Under the pieces are notes generated by a model. It worked only from the letters and a program-made list of their open reading frames with translations, was not told the origin of the DNA and searched no databases. From assembly GCF_003634315.1 (NCBI RefSeq), contig NZ_RBXL01000001.1:3018501-3082500 (forward strand): 64,000 bases of DNA. The letters run 5' to 3'. The stretch's first letter is position 1; each line of letters starts with the position of its first letter. The translations under genes and the position numbers were made by a program. Below are positions 1 through 9,205 of the stretch, piece after piece. The stretch comes from Thiocapsa rosea. Its GTDB lineage: Bacteria; Pseudomonadota; Gammaproteobacteria; Chromatiales; Chromatiaceae.

Positions 1-61
1 GTGTGACTGGTCGACTTGATTGGTTTGCGATGCAACGACAAGTCCAACGAGGTGAAACGAG

Positions 62-565
62 ATGACAGGACAACAAACAGAGCGGGTGCCGACCGCGCTC
101 CAGGGTCAGTACGACGCGATCACCGCGTTGACCGACCCGTTCTGCGAGGCCCATTTGAATACGGAGTACAGGGATCTCTGTCGACGGATGGTCGCGAAAC
201 TCTGCCGGAAACGACCCTCGCCGCTTGCCACGGGCAAACCGAGCACCTGGGCCTGCGGGGTCGTTTACTCGGCTGGACGCGTCAACTTTCTGTTCGACAA
301 AAGCCAGACACCGACCATGACTGCCGAGGAGCTGTGCTCACCCTTCGGCGTCAGTAAGAGCACAGGCTCGGCGAAATCGACCGCGATCCTCAAATGGCTC
401 AATTCCCATCAAGGCGATCCCAATTGGACACTCCCCAGCCGGATTGGCGACAACCCGCTGGCCTGGATGATTCAGGTGAAAGGCTTTATCCTCGATGCTC
501 GGACGGCCCCTCGCGAGATTCAAGAAGAAGCGTTTCGGCTTGGGTTGATCCCCTATCTGCCGTGA
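62..565 (+). CDS. DUF6398 domain protein
   Basis: A 167-residue soluble protein of unknown function. The pattern of an N-terminal ALTDPFCEAHLN segment, then RKRPSPLATGKPSTWACGVVY, then NFLFD and a GVSKST helix-turn-helix-like stretch, matches the DUF6398 family as I remember it. The GVSKSTGSAKSTAI segment looks like a recognition helix region, so nucleic-acid binding is possible but unproven. The ATG follows a purine-rich stretch (aggtgaaacgag). It lies 24 bp upstream of the exonuclease gene in the same direction, so the two may be cotranscribed. No signal peptide or membrane segment is visible. Confidence 0.7.
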   Translation: MTGQQTERVPTALQGQYDAITALTDPFCEAHLNTEYRDLCRRMVAKLCRKRPSPLATGKPSTWACGVVYSAGRVNFLFDKSQTPTMTAEELCSPFGVSKSTGSAKSTAILKWLNSHQGDPNWTLPSRIGDNPLAWMIQVKGFILDARTAPREIQEEAFRLGLIPYLP

Positions 566-589
566 GCGGCAACGAGGAGACGAAGAGGG

Positions 590-1216
590 ATGGATCCGGT
601 TGTCGTGATCGATTTCGAGACCACCGGCCTGTCGCCGGACATGGGCGACCGTGCAACCGAGATCGCGGCCGTCTTCATCCGCGACGGGCGCATCGTCGAT
701 CAGTACCAGAGCCTGATGAATGCCGGTGTTCGCATCCCATCCTTTATCGAGCACCTCACCGGGATCAGCAACGCCATGGTGCGCGAGGCACCGCCGGCCA
801 GCCAAGTCATGGCGGAGGTCGCGGACTTCGTCGGCGACTATCCCCTGGTCGCCCACAACGCCTCGTTCGACCGCAAGTTCTGGGATGCCGAGTTGGCACG
901 CATCGGGCGCAGGACACCCCAAGCCTTCGCCTGCTCCATGTTGGTCTCCCGTCGCGTCTTACCTCAAGCACCCAATCACAAGCTCGGCACCCTGGTCGAG
1001 TACGCCGGATTACCGGTCACCGGCCGCTATCATCGAGCGCAGGCCGACGCCGAGATGGCGGCGTATCTGACCCTGTATCTGGAGCGGGCCTTGATGGAGC
1101 GGTTCGGGCTTCAGGCCGTCTCGCATGATCTCCTTGGCAGGATTCAGCGGACGGCGAAGACGCAGCTTGAAAACTGCATCGCGCGTTACGGCGGGGCGGC
1201 AGCGGGAAGCGGATGA
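590..1216 (+). CDS. DEDDh 3'-5' exonuclease, DnaQ/PolC epsilon-like
   Basis: Predicted 3'-5' exonuclease of 208 residues. The DEDDh motifs are present in order: VVIDFETTGLSP near the N terminus (Exo I, Asp and Glu), LVAHNASFDRKFW in the middle (Exo II), and HRAQADAE near residue 148-155 (Exo III with the catalytic His and Asp). It is shorter than a polymerase-fused enzyme and has no BRCT or polymerase domain, so it resembles a stand-alone epsilon-like nuclease. A GAGG ribosome-binding site sits just before the ATG. It precedes hsdR by about 20 bp and may share its transcript. The physiological substrate cannot be told from sequence. Confidence 0.88.
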   Translation: MDPVVVIDFETTGLSPDMGDRATEIAAVFIRDGRIVDQYQSLMNAGVRIPSFIEHLTGISNAMVREAPPASQVMAEVADFVGDYPLVAHNASFDRKFWDAELARIGRRTPQAFACSMLVSRRVLPQAPNHKLGTLVEYAGLPVTGRYHRAQADAEMAAYLTLYLERALMERFGLQAVSHDLLGRIQRTAKTQLENCIARYGGAAAGSG

Positions 1217-1238
1217 GCGTTGCGACAGGGGTGTTTTG

Positions 1239-4200
1239 ATGCCAACCGAGGGCGTATCACGGAACTTCGGATTTCTTCGGGCCTATGAGCAACAGCTTGA
1301 TCGCCTCGGCGCCCTGGCGGAACGTTATTTCGCCGATGATCCCTCGACCTGCCTCATCAAGCTCCGCCAGTTCGGCGAGGAGCTGGCCCGCCAAGTGGCC
1401 GCTCGGAGCGGTCTTCTCGCGACCCCGGACGAGCTGCAATCGGACCTGTTGCGTCGTCTCAAGTTCGAGCGTGCGGTGCCTCCCGAGGTCCTCGATCTGT
1501 TTCATCAGGTCCGGATTGTCGGCAACCGCGCGACGCACCATGGGGACGGTGATCACCGGGATGCCCTGACGACGCTCAAGATCGCCCGGCAACTGGCGAT
1601 CTGGTTTCACCGGACGTTTGGAAAAGATGCGGGTTTCAAGCCCGGCCCTTTCGTGCCGCCGACCGCGCCGCAGGCGGCTTCGGAATCACTCATGGAGGAG
1701 CTGGAACAGTTGCGCGCCGAACGGGCTCAACTGCTCGGCAAGGCCGAGAAGTCGCGGGAAGCGGCCAAGGCGGCGAGGGTCGCCCATGAAACCGCCGAGG
1801 CCCGCGCCCGCCGGATCGACGAGGAGCGAGAGTTGTGGGCCGTGATTGCGCAGGACGCGGAGGACCAGAAAAACGCAGCACTGGCCGACCTGCTTGTCCT
1901 CCAGACGGCCGCCGCCCAAGCCACGCCGCAGCAGAAGGCCCGCCGGCAGCAACAGGCCGAGCAAGCCGCCAAAGGGATCGATCTCGACGAGGCCGCGACG
2001 CGCGCCATCATCGACGAGCAACTGCGCATCCGAGGTTGGGAAGCCGATACCAAGGTCCTGCGTTACAGTCAGGGCGCGCGCCCGGTCAAGGGCAGGGCGA
2101 TGGCGATTGCCGAGTGGCCGACCGCGAGCGGTCCGGCCGACTATGCGCTCTTCTACGGCTTACCCTGTCTCGGCACGGTGGAGGCGAAGCGCGAACGCAA
2201 GAACGTCTCCGCCGCCGTCGATCAGTCCGAGCGCTACGCGCGCGACATTATCCTCGAGGACGGCGAGGCGGAGGCGAGCGGGGGGCCGTGGGACGCCTAC
2301 CGGGTCCCCTTCGTCTTCGCGACCAATGGACGGCCCTATCTCAAGCAGATCGAGACCGAGAGCGGCATCTGGTTTCGCGATACCCGCAGGGCCACCCATC
2401 ACCGCCGCGCCCTGAACGACTGGCCGACGCCGGATGGGCTCAAGGCCCGTTTGGAGATCGACATCGAGGCCGCCCAAGCGGCCCTCAAGATTCAGCCGAT
2501 GGTGTTCGGCTTCCCATTGCGGCCCTATCAGCAACAGGCCATCAAGGCGGTCGAGGAGGGCATTGCAGAAGGATTGCGGTCCCTGTTGGTCGCCATGGCG
2601 ACCGGAACCGGCAAGACCAAGCTCGCCATCGCCCTGCTCTTTCGCCTGCTCAACGCGAAGCGCTTTCGCCGCGTCTGCTTCGTGGTGGACCGCAGCGCCC
2701 TGGGGCAGCAGACCGGCGGGGAGTTCTCGTCCACCAAGGTGGTCGGGACCAAGACCTTCGCCGACATCTTCGATCTCAAAGGACTTGACGCCACCGGTCC
2801 CGAGCCGGAAACCAAGGTCCACATCTGCACCATTCAGGGCCTGGTGCGCCGGGTGCTCTACAACGCCGATCCGGCTGATGTACTGCCCATCGACCAGTAC
2901 GATCTGATCGTCATCGACGAGTGCCACCGGGGCTATCTCCTCGACCGCGAGCTGTCCGACGGCGAACTCAGCTTCCGCAGCGAGGCGGACTACATCTCCA
3001 AATACCGCCGGGTCCTGGAGCACTTCGACGCGGTCAAGATCGGCCTGACCGCGACGCCCGCACTGCATACGGTGCAGATCTTCGGCGATCCGGTTTACAC
3101 CTACTCCTACCGCGAGGCGGTCGTCGACGGCTACCTGATCGACCATGAGCCGCCGATCCAGATCACCACCGCCCTCTCGCAGGCAGGGATTCATTTCGGC
3201 AAGGGCGAGCAGATCGAGCTGCTCGATACCAAGACCGGCAAGATCGACCTGTCTCATGTCCCGGACCAGATCGACTTCGAGGTCGAAGCCTTCAACAAGC
3301 AGGTCGTGACGGTCAACTTCAACAAGGTCGTGGCCGAGGAGCTGACCAAGCACATCGATCCGGACCTGCCGGGCAAGACCCTGGTCTTTGCCGCCACCGA
3401 CGCCCATGCCGACATCGTCGTCGATCAGCTCAAGAAGGCGTTCAAGGCGCGCTACGGCGAGATCGAGGACGCCGCCATCCGCAAGATCACCGGCAGCGTC
3501 GATCAGGTCAGCGGCCTGATCCGCTCCTATCGCAACGACGACCTGCCGAAGATCGCCGTCACAGTCGATCTGCTGACCACCGGGATTGATGTCCCCAAGA
3601 TCACGAACCTCGTCTTTCTGCGTCGCGTCAACAGCCGCATCCTCTACGAGCAGATGCTGGGCCGGGCGACCCGGCGTTGCGACGAGATCGGCAAGGAGAC
3701 CTTCCGCATCTTCGATGCCGTCGATCTCTATCCGCATCTCCAGAACCTGACCGATATGCGCCCGGTCGTGGTCAACCCCTCGATCAGCCTGGAACAGCTC
3801 TTCGAGGAGCTCGCCAAGGTCGAGACGGACGGGCACCGCGCGGAGATCCTCGACCAAATCCTGGTCAAGCTGCGCCGGCGTCTCGGCAAGCTTCCCGACG
3901 AGGCCCGTGCCGAGTACGAGGCGCATGCAGGCGAAACGCCCGAGGCGACGCTGAAGCGCTTGGCGGAGCAGCCGCTCGATACGAGCGTCGTCTGGATCAC
4001 GTCAAGGCCCGGTCTTGGCCGTATCCTCGACTGGGAACCGGAGGCGTATGCGTCACGGCGAATCCCGATCTCGTCTCACGATGATCGGATTGCCGAGGTC
4101 GTGCGCGGCTACGGGTCCGCCGACAAGCCCGAGGATTTTCTCGACGGCTTCACCAGCTACGTGCGCAACAACGTCAACAAGATCGCCGCCCTGACGGTCG

Positions 4201-4631
4201 TGGTGCAGCGCCCGCGCGAGCTGACCCGCGCCAAGCTTCGCGAGCTGCGCCTTGCGCTCGACAAACTGGGTTATTCCGATGCCAACCTGCGCCGGGCGTG
4301 GCAGGATGCCCGGAACGAAGAGATCGCCGCCTCGATCATCGGGTTCGTCCGTCAGGCCGCCCTCGGCGACGCGCTGATTCCCTTCGAGGAACGGGTCCGC
4401 GCCGCCATGCAGCGGATCCTCGCCAAACACCCCTGGAGCGACCCGCAGCGCAAATGGCTCAAGCGCATTGCCGAACAGGTCGAGCGCGAGATCGTGGTGG
4501 ATCGCGCGGCGCTCGACCGTGAGCCCTTCCAGGCGCATGGCGGTTTCAGCCGTCTCAACAAGGTGTTTGACGGCCAGCTCGAAGCCGTTCTGGGCGAGCT
4601 GAACGAGGCGCTCTGGAGCAAGGCAGGATGA
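1239..4631 (+). CDS. hsdR: Type I restriction endonuclease subunit R
   Basis: Motor and nuclease subunit of a type I restriction-modification enzyme, 1130 residues. The ATG at 1239 is preferred over an upstream one at 1125, because it follows an AGGGG ribosome-binding site and lies beyond the exonuclease stop. The N-terminal 120 residues look like a DUF4145-type domain. A coiled region rich in Glu/Ala/Arg follows, then the nuclease domain (a V-E-A-K motif near residue 317). Next are the SF2 helicase motifs: Walker A ATGTGKT near 453, DECHRGY near 559, TATP near 603, TTGIDVP near 780 and GRATRR near 808. The C-terminal EcoEI-type region completes the usual length. Its product needs HsdM and HsdS, and hsdS is disrupted here. 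Confidence 0.95.
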   Translation: MPTEGVSRNFGFLRAYEQQLDRLGALAERYFADDPSTCLIKLRQFGEELARQVAARSGLLATPDELQSDLLRRLKFERAVPPEVLDLFHQVRIVGNRATHHGDGDHRDALTTLKIARQLAIWFHRTFGKDAGFKPGPFVPPTAPQAASESLMEELEQLRAERAQLLGKAEKSREAAKAARVAHETAEARARRIDEERELWAVIAQDAEDQKNAALADLLVLQTAAAQATPQQKARRQQQAEQAAKGIDLDEAATRAIIDEQLRIRGWEADTKVLRYSQGARPVKGRAMAIAEWPTASGPADYALFYGLPCLGTVEAKRERKNVSAAVDQSERYARDIILEDGEAEASGGPWDAYRVPFVFATNGRPYLKQIETESGIWFRDTRRATHHRRALNDWPTPDGLKARLEIDIEAAQAALKIQPMVFGFPLRPYQQQAIKAVEEGIAEGLRSLLVAMATGTGKTKLAIALLFRLLNAKRFRRVCFVVDRSALGQQTGGEFSSTKVVGTKTFADIFDLKGLDATGPEPETKVHICTIQGLVRRVLYNADPADVLPIDQYDLIVIDECHRGYLLDRELSDGELSFRSEADYISKYRRVLEHFDAVKIGLTATPALHTVQIFGDPVYTYSYREAVVDGYLIDHEPPIQITTALSQAGIHFGKGEQIELLDTKTGKIDLSHVPDQIDFEVEAFNKQVVTVNFNKVVAEELTKHIDPDLPGKTLVFAATDAHADIVVDQLKKAFKARYGEIEDAAIRKITGSVDQVSGLIRSYRNDDLPKIAVTVDLLTTGIDVPKITNLVFLRRVNSRILYEQMLGRATRRCDEIGKETFRIFDAVDLYPHLQNLTDMRPVVVNPSISLEQLFEELAKVETDGHRAEILDQILVKLRRRLGKLPDEARAEYEAHAGETPEATLKRLAEQPLDTSVVWITSRPGLGRILDWEPEAYASRRIPISSHDDRIAEVVRGYGSADKPEDFLDGFTSYVRNNVNKIAALTVVVQRPRELTRAKLRELRLALDKLGYSDANLRRAWQDARNEEIAASIIGFVRQAALGDALIPFEERVRAAMQRILAKHPWSDPQRKWLKRIAEQVEREIVVDRAALDREPFQAHGGFSRLNKVFDGQLEAVLGELNEALWSKAG

Positions 4632-4909
4632 TCAGGCTTGATTCCGAGGAAAAAGAAATTCTGGAGGCATTTGAGTCCGGAAATCTCAAAAGGGCAAAAA
4701 GTGCCGTTGACGAGAAGAAGACTCATCAAGCCATTGCGGACGCCACGTTCAGGAAGGACGCACGTATCAGCATTCGCCTTTCCTCCAAGGATCTTCGTGC
4801 GTTACAAGCACGGGCGTTGCAAGAAGGAATCCCATGCCAAACGCTGGTATCCAGCGTACTGCACAAGTTCGTCGACGGCCGATTGGTCGACAAATCGGCG
4901 AAGAAGTAG
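4628..4909 (+). CDS. Ribbon-helix-helix antitoxin (CopG/BrnA-like), apparently solitary
   Basis: A 93-residue protein whose C-terminal half (RISIRLSSKDLRALQARA, then GIPCQTLVSSVLHKF) has the beta strand plus two helices of CopG/BrnA-type antitoxins. Such proteins bind DNA as dimers and normally repress their own operon. The start overlaps the hsdR stop by 4 bp (ATGA), so it is translationally coupled to the restriction gene. No toxin of the BrnT, RelE or HigB type lies directly up- or downstream. It may be an orphan, or it may have been recruited to regulate the R-M locus, but that is inference. Confidence 0.72.
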   Translation: MIRLDSEEKEILEAFESGNLKRAKSAVDEKKTHQAIADATFRKDARISIRLSSKDLRALQARALQEGIPCQTLVSSVLHKFVDGRLVDKSAKK

Positions 4910-5256
4910 AATGCAGCGAGTAGGTTGGGCAAAGCCTGCACGATGCGCTCGCAGGCCTCGCTCGTAAGACCGTTGCGCCAGGCAAAGCCTGGAAGGAGAG
5001 GAAGATAGCGAACGGATAAGCCAATCGGAAACTCCTTTTTCGCTCGTGACACCCGCTCTGCGGTGTCACGCATGCCCCTGGCGCTCTGCGCCACGAGCCA
5101 CGATGGCCGGAGGTACGAGCAAGGCCCGCTCGCAGAAGAACCGCGACGGTGGACGGGCCTGCCTATCCCACGTTCTGGGGCCACCGCCGCTTCGCCCGCA
5201 AACGTATCGGCCGCATTCTCAACAGCATTCGAGAGTTGAGCAGGACAGAACCGCGC
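4910..5256 (+). other. Gene-free stretch with small hairpins
   Basis: About 350 bp between the RHH antitoxin and the UPF0175 gene, with no convincing gene. It contains a perfect 8-bp inverted repeat GTGACACC/GGTGTCAC (5046-5069, loop cgctctgc), followed by a second small hairpin around ggcgctctgcgcc. The frame continues open upstream of the UPF0175 ATG from 5149, but that extension has no ribosome-binding site and looks like non-coding sequence. It is probably debris from the insertion of the TA pair. Confidence 0.5.
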
Positions 5257-5502
5257 ATGTCACTCGTAATCTCTGATGAAACACTGCACGCCGCGCACCT
5301 GACGGCTGCCGAGCTCAAGCAGGAATTGGCGATCCTGCTCTTTGCGCAAGACCGCCTCACCCTCGTTCAGGCCGCTGCCCTCGCCGGGATGCGCCCGCTG
5401 CCCTTCCAGCATCTTCTCGCCGGTCGGGGCATCGGACCGCATTACGACGTGCCGGAATTCGAGCAAGATTTGAAGACCTTGAGCAGCCACGGACCCGCCT
5501 GA
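5257..5502 (+). CDS. UPF0175 family antitoxin
   Basis: An 81-residue protein with the UPF0175 pattern: an N-terminal MSLVISDETLHAAHLTAAEL strand-helix, then KQELAILLFAQDRLTLVQAAALAGM, which is the small helix-turn-helix region of the family. UPF0175 proteins are usually the antitoxin paired with a DUF3368 PIN-like toxin, and that gene follows 1 bp after this stop. The ATG at 5257 was chosen because family similarity begins there, although the frame is open from 5149. The pair sits between hsdR and hsdM. Confidence 0.82.
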   Translation: MSLVISDETLHAAHLTAAELKQELAILLFAQDRLTLVQAAALAGMRPLPFQHLLAGRGIGPHYDVPEFEQDLKTLSSHGPA

Positions 5503-5503
5503 C

Positions 5504-5989
5504 GTGGTTGTCTCGAATACTTCGCCCATCATCAACTTGGCCTGCATCGGTCGGTTGAACCTGCTGCCCGCGTTATATGGCCAGATCGCGATACCTGCCG
5601 CGGTTTTTCATGAAATCGCCGTCATCGATCCGGAAGCGCCAGGCGCTGCGGAGATTCGCCGCGCGCCCTGGGTCCAAACTTGGAATGTCGCCAATCGACC
5701 GCTCGTCGCCGCCCTGAGTCTTGAGCTTGACCCTGGAGAGTCGGAGGCAATCGCCTGCGCACTTGAGCGCCAAGCCAGCTTGCTCTTGATCGATGAGCGA
5801 CGCGGGCGGAGCGTGGCACAGCGCTTAGGGGTGCCAGTCATGGGACTGCCAGGTGTTCTCCTGCTGGCCAAGCAACGGGGAATCATCGGGAACATTCGCC
5901 CTCTGCTGGATGCACTTCGGCACACTGCGGGATTTTGGATCACCGACGCGCTCTACGCACGGGTAATGGAGGAAGCGAGCGAAACATGA
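5504..5989 (+). CDS. DUF3368 PIN-like toxin
   Basis: A 161-residue PIN-fold protein and predicted ribonuclease toxin of the UPF0175/DUF3368 pair. It starts at GTG directly after the antitoxin stop. The family signature VVSNTSPIINLACIGRLNLL opens the protein. LDPGESEAIACALE near residues 75-90 supplies the second acidic cluster, and LLIDERRGRSVAQRLGV the third. The Asn in VSNTSP is usual for DUF3368, so it is not evidence of inactivation. Length and motifs look intact, making this the only complete toxin-antitoxin pair I see in the island. It probably acts in the cytoplasm on RNA, but the target is unknown. Confidence 0.83.
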   Translation: MVVSNTSPIINLACIGRLNLLPALYGQIAIPAAVFHEIAVIDPEAPGAAEIRRAPWVQTWNVANRPLVAALSLELDPGESEAIACALERQASLLLIDERRGRSVAQRLGVPVMGLPGVLLLAKQRGIIGNIRPLLDALRHTAGFWITDALYARVMEEASET

Positions 5990-6187
5990 CAGATTAAGCG
6001 CCGGGACTTGCAGGATGGGCGCTCCCGTCCCGCGTCGCTGGCGACCGTCGAACACATCGCGCGGGCTTTGCCCATCCGACACCCTGGGGCCACCGTGGTA
6101 GGCGGCAAATCTGGAATTGCCAGGTAAGAGCGCGACGCTTGACCGACACCCACCCCTCTTTATCTCAGGATCGACCCGAACCCCACA

Positions 6188-7654
6188 ATGACCGAGAACG
6201 CGACCCGCGACATCGTCGCCAAGCTCTGGAACCTCTGCCACATCCTGCGCGACGACGGGGTGACCTACAACGAATACGTCACGGAGCTGACCTTCCTGCT
6301 CTTCCTCAAGATGATGCAGGAGACCGGGCATGAAGACCGCATCCCGAACGGGTACGGTTGGGAGGCATTGTCGAAGCGCGAGGGCCTCGACCAGCTCGAA
6401 TATTACCGCCGCCTGCTGCTGGATCTGGGCGACACCAAGAAGACGCAGGACCCCACCATTCTCGCGATCTTCGCCGACGCGGGCACCAAGCTGCGCAAGC
6501 CCGCGAACCTCAAATCCCTGACCATGGCCATCGACAAGCTGGACTGGTTCTCGGCGCGCGAGGAGGGCCTCGGCAACCTCTACGAGGGCCTGCTCGAGAA
6601 GAACGCCGCCGAGAAGAAATCCGGTGCGGGGCAATATTTCACGCCCCGCCCGCTGATCGACTGCATCGTTCGCCTGACGAAGCCGCAGCCCGGCGAGGTG
6701 ATCCAGGACCCGGCGGCAGGGACGGCGGGCTTCATCGTCGCCGCCGACCACGACATCAAGGTGCGCACCGACGATCTGTTCGAGCTGACCGAGAACCAGG
6801 CGTTCTTTCAACGCCATCTCGCCTACCGAGGCGCCGAGCTGGTTCCGGACGCACATCGGCTGTGTCTGATGAACCTGATGCTGCACGGCATCGAAAGCAG
6901 CGTCGCCTGCGCCGACACCCTCTCGCCGGACGGCGAGGCCCTCGGCAAGGCCGATCTCATCATGACCAATCCGCCCTTCGGCACCAAGAAGGGCGGGGGT
7001 AGGCCGAACCGCTCCGACTTCTCGATCACGAACGACACCTCGAACAAGCAGCTCGCCTTTGTCGAGCACATCGTCCGCGCGTTGAAACCCGGAGGACGCG
7101 CCGCCGTCGTCGTGCCCGACAACGTCCTGTTCGAGGACAACACCGGGCGACGCTTGAGGACCTGGCTCATGGAGTTATGCGACCTGCATACCGTCCTGCG
7201 CCTGCCGACCGGCATCTTCTACGCACAGGGCGTGAAGACCAATGTGCTCTTCTTCACGCGGGGGAAGACCGACAGGGCCAACACCAAGACCGTCTGGGTC
7301 TATGACCTGCGGGCCAACATGCCTGCGTTTGGGAAGACAAGACCGCTCACCGTGGCTGACTTCGCGGAGTTCGAAGCGGCGTTCGGTGATGATCCTTACG
7401 GCAAGGCGGCGCGGACCGACCAGGGCGAGGCCGGGCGGTTTCGGTGTTTCACGCGCGAGCAGATCAAGGAACGGAACGACAACCTCGATATCGCCTGGTT
7501 GCGCGACGAGAGCGAGGACATCGAGGAGCGGTTGAGCGATCCAGACGACATCGCTGCTGCCATTATTGTGCATTTGCGTGCTGCGCTTGAGGAGATTGAG
7601 GGGTTGACGGAGGAGATGGAGCCCGATGCAGTCACAAGCGAGGAGCTCGCATGA
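6188..7654 (+). CDS. hsdM: Type I restriction-modification methyltransferase subunit M
   Basis: N6-adenine DNA methyltransferase subunit, 488 residues. After an N-terminal helical HsdM_N region (about residues 5-130), the SAM-binding motif DPAAGTAGF lies near 174 and the catalytic NPPF motif near 260. QYFTPRPL before motif I is typical of HsdM. The C-terminal tail is Glu-rich. The stop overlaps the hsdS start by 4 bp (ATGA), the normal hsdMS arrangement. About 200 bp without a gene separate it from the PIN toxin gene, so it probably has its own promoter. With hsdS broken, M has no specificity subunit in this window. Confidence 0.95.
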   Translation: MTENATRDIVAKLWNLCHILRDDGVTYNEYVTELTFLLFLKMMQETGHEDRIPNGYGWEALSKREGLDQLEYYRRLLLDLGDTKKTQDPTILAIFADAGTKLRKPANLKSLTMAIDKLDWFSAREEGLGNLYEGLLEKNAAEKKSGAGQYFTPRPLIDCIVRLTKPQPGEVIQDPAAGTAGFIVAADHDIKVRTDDLFELTENQAFFQRHLAYRGAELVPDAHRLCLMNLMLHGIESSVACADTLSPDGEALGKADLIMTNPPFGTKKGGGRPNRSDFSITNDTSNKQLAFVEHIVRALKPGGRAAVVVPDNVLFEDNTGRRLRTWLMELCDLHTVLRLPTGIFYAQGVKTNVLFFTRGKTDRANTKTVWVYDLRANMPAFGKTRPLTVADFAEFEAAFGDDPYGKAARTDQGEAGRFRCFTREQIKERNDNLDIAWLRDESEDIEERLSDPDDIAAAIIVHLRAALEEIEGLTEEMEPDAVTSEELA

Positions 7655-9155
7655 CTCAACTGCCGCGCGGCTGGTGTGGCGCCAAGATCGGAGATCTCTG
7701 TGGCTTGGTAAACGGCAAGGCTTTCAAACCATCTGATTGGCGCGAATCCGGCTTGCCAATAGTGCGAATTCAAAACCTCAACAACCCGCACGGGCCTTGA
7801 TCATCGTTTGGTCCAAAACCCAGCGCAAGAGCGAGAATAGCTGCGGTCTTGGCTTGCAAATCAGAATCTTACGCTTGGGCGCCGTACTCTCGCCGGCTAG
7901 GTGGACCAAACGATGATCGAGGCCCCCGCACGCACCGTTTAACCATTTCGACGGCGAAATCCAGCAACAATTCCTCATAGATGAAGGCCAGCTGCTCTTC
8001 GCGTGGTCTGGCACTCCAGGAACATCCTTTGGCGCTCACGTCTGGAAAGGAGGAAAAGCGGTCCTTAACCAGCACATCTTCAAAGTTGAATTCAATGAAA
8101 CCCATCTGGATAAGCGATATTTCCGCTATGCCATCAACCAAAAGCTGCAATATCTAATTGACTTGGCGCATGGCGGAGTTGGTTTGCGGCATGTTACCAA
8201 AGGGAAGTTTGAGAATACCGAGATACCTCTGCCTCCCCTAGATGAACAACACCGTATCGTCGCCAAACTGGACAGTCTTTTCGAGCGCACCCGCCGCGCC
8301 CGCGAGGAACTGTCCCATATCCCACGCCTGATCGAGAATTACAAGAAGGCGATTTTGGAGGAGGCGTTTCGGGGGGATTTGACGAGGGATTGGCGTGACG
8401 CTCACGATGTGCTTGTGGAATCCTGGGGTAACCGTACTTTGGACACCCTCCTCACCGGAATAAGAGCCGGAAGAAATCTGCGCTGCGAAGAACGCCCACC
8501 ACGTGAACACGAACGAGGCGTCGTAAAGGTCAGTGCTGTGACTTGGGGGACCTTCGATAAGGGCCAGGCTAAGACATTGCCTACTGTTTTTAATCCATCT
8601 CCAGACACGTTGATCCGCAGCGGAGATTTCCTGTTTTCCCGAGCCAACACTATTGATCTCGTTGGCTCTTGCGTCATTGTCGAGGACGCTCCGGACAACC
8701 TATATCTCAGTGATAAAGTCTTGCGCTTGGACATGCCGAACGCAGCAAAACCCTGGGTGCTGTGGTTTCTCCGGTGTCGGCAAGGACGGGAACTTCTAGA
8801 GAATGCATCGACTGGCAACCAACTATCCATGAGAAACGTTTCTCAGTCCGCATTGCGCGCTATCGCATGTCCTTGGCCAACCGAACCAGAAAGGCATGAG
8901 ATACTTCGGCGCATCGAGTCGAGTACGGAAGCGATTGAGAGGATAAAGTTTGAGCAATCAGTGGGTGCAAAGCTTCTCGATCATCTCGATCAAGCCAACC
9001 TCGCCAAAGCCTTCCGTGGCGAGCTCGTCCCCCAGGACCCGAACGACGAGCCGGCATCCGTCCTCCTGGAGCGCATCTGCGCCGCGCGCGCAAAGCAGCC
9101 CAAGGACACCCGCAAAGGGCGCGGCAAGACTGCCAACGCGAAAGTCGCCGCCTAG
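7651..9155 (+). pseudogene. hsdS: Type I restriction specificity subunit, interrupted by a 134-bp element
   Basis: Remnant of the DNA-recognition subunit. The frame starts at 7651 (MTQLPRGWCGAKIGDLCG...), reads 47 sense codons to PH, then enters the inserted element and stops at 7798. It resumes in register at 7932 with APFNHFDGEIQQQF and runs to 9155. Deleting 7792-7931 (element plus one target copy) gives one frame of 454 residues with two target-recognition domains. These are separated by the coiled spacer LPPLDEQHRIVAKLDSLFERTRRAREEL, and a second conserved region follows near the C terminus. A downstream ATG at 8163 could give a C-terminal 330-residue piece containing only the second recognition domain. 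Confidence 0.93.
7792..7925. mobile_element. MITE-like insertion with 24-bp terminal inverted repeats and 6-bp target duplication
   Basis: A 134-bp element. Left end 7792-7815 (GGGCCTTGATCATCG...) and right end 7902-7925 are inverted repeats over 24 bp with one mismatch. They are flanked by the direct repeat CCGCAC at 7786-7791 and 7926-7931. The interior is 86 bp with no gene. On the minus strand it is open for about 44 codons ending near LLRWVLDQTMIKA, which could be the tail of a transposase from a parent insertion sequence, but this is speculative. Too short to be autonomous. Confidence 0.9.
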
Positions 9156-9205
9156 CCGCTCCCCGTTGATGCCAACCAAACCCCAAAGGAGCAATAAGAC
9201 CGAGC

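Noticed and set aside
2160-3926. 588-codon open frame on the minus strand
   Set aside because: It is the complement of hsdR; composition is that of an antisense frame in high-GC DNA and no family motif is seen.
5504-5521. Asn in VVSNTSP of the PIN toxin considered as an inactivating change
   Set aside because: Asn is common at this position in DUF3368 proteins; the other acidic clusters are present.
7869-8150. Minus-strand frame over the hsdS insertion considered as a cargo gene
   Set aside because: It spans element and hsdS sequence; only about 44 codons are inside the element, too few for a transposase.
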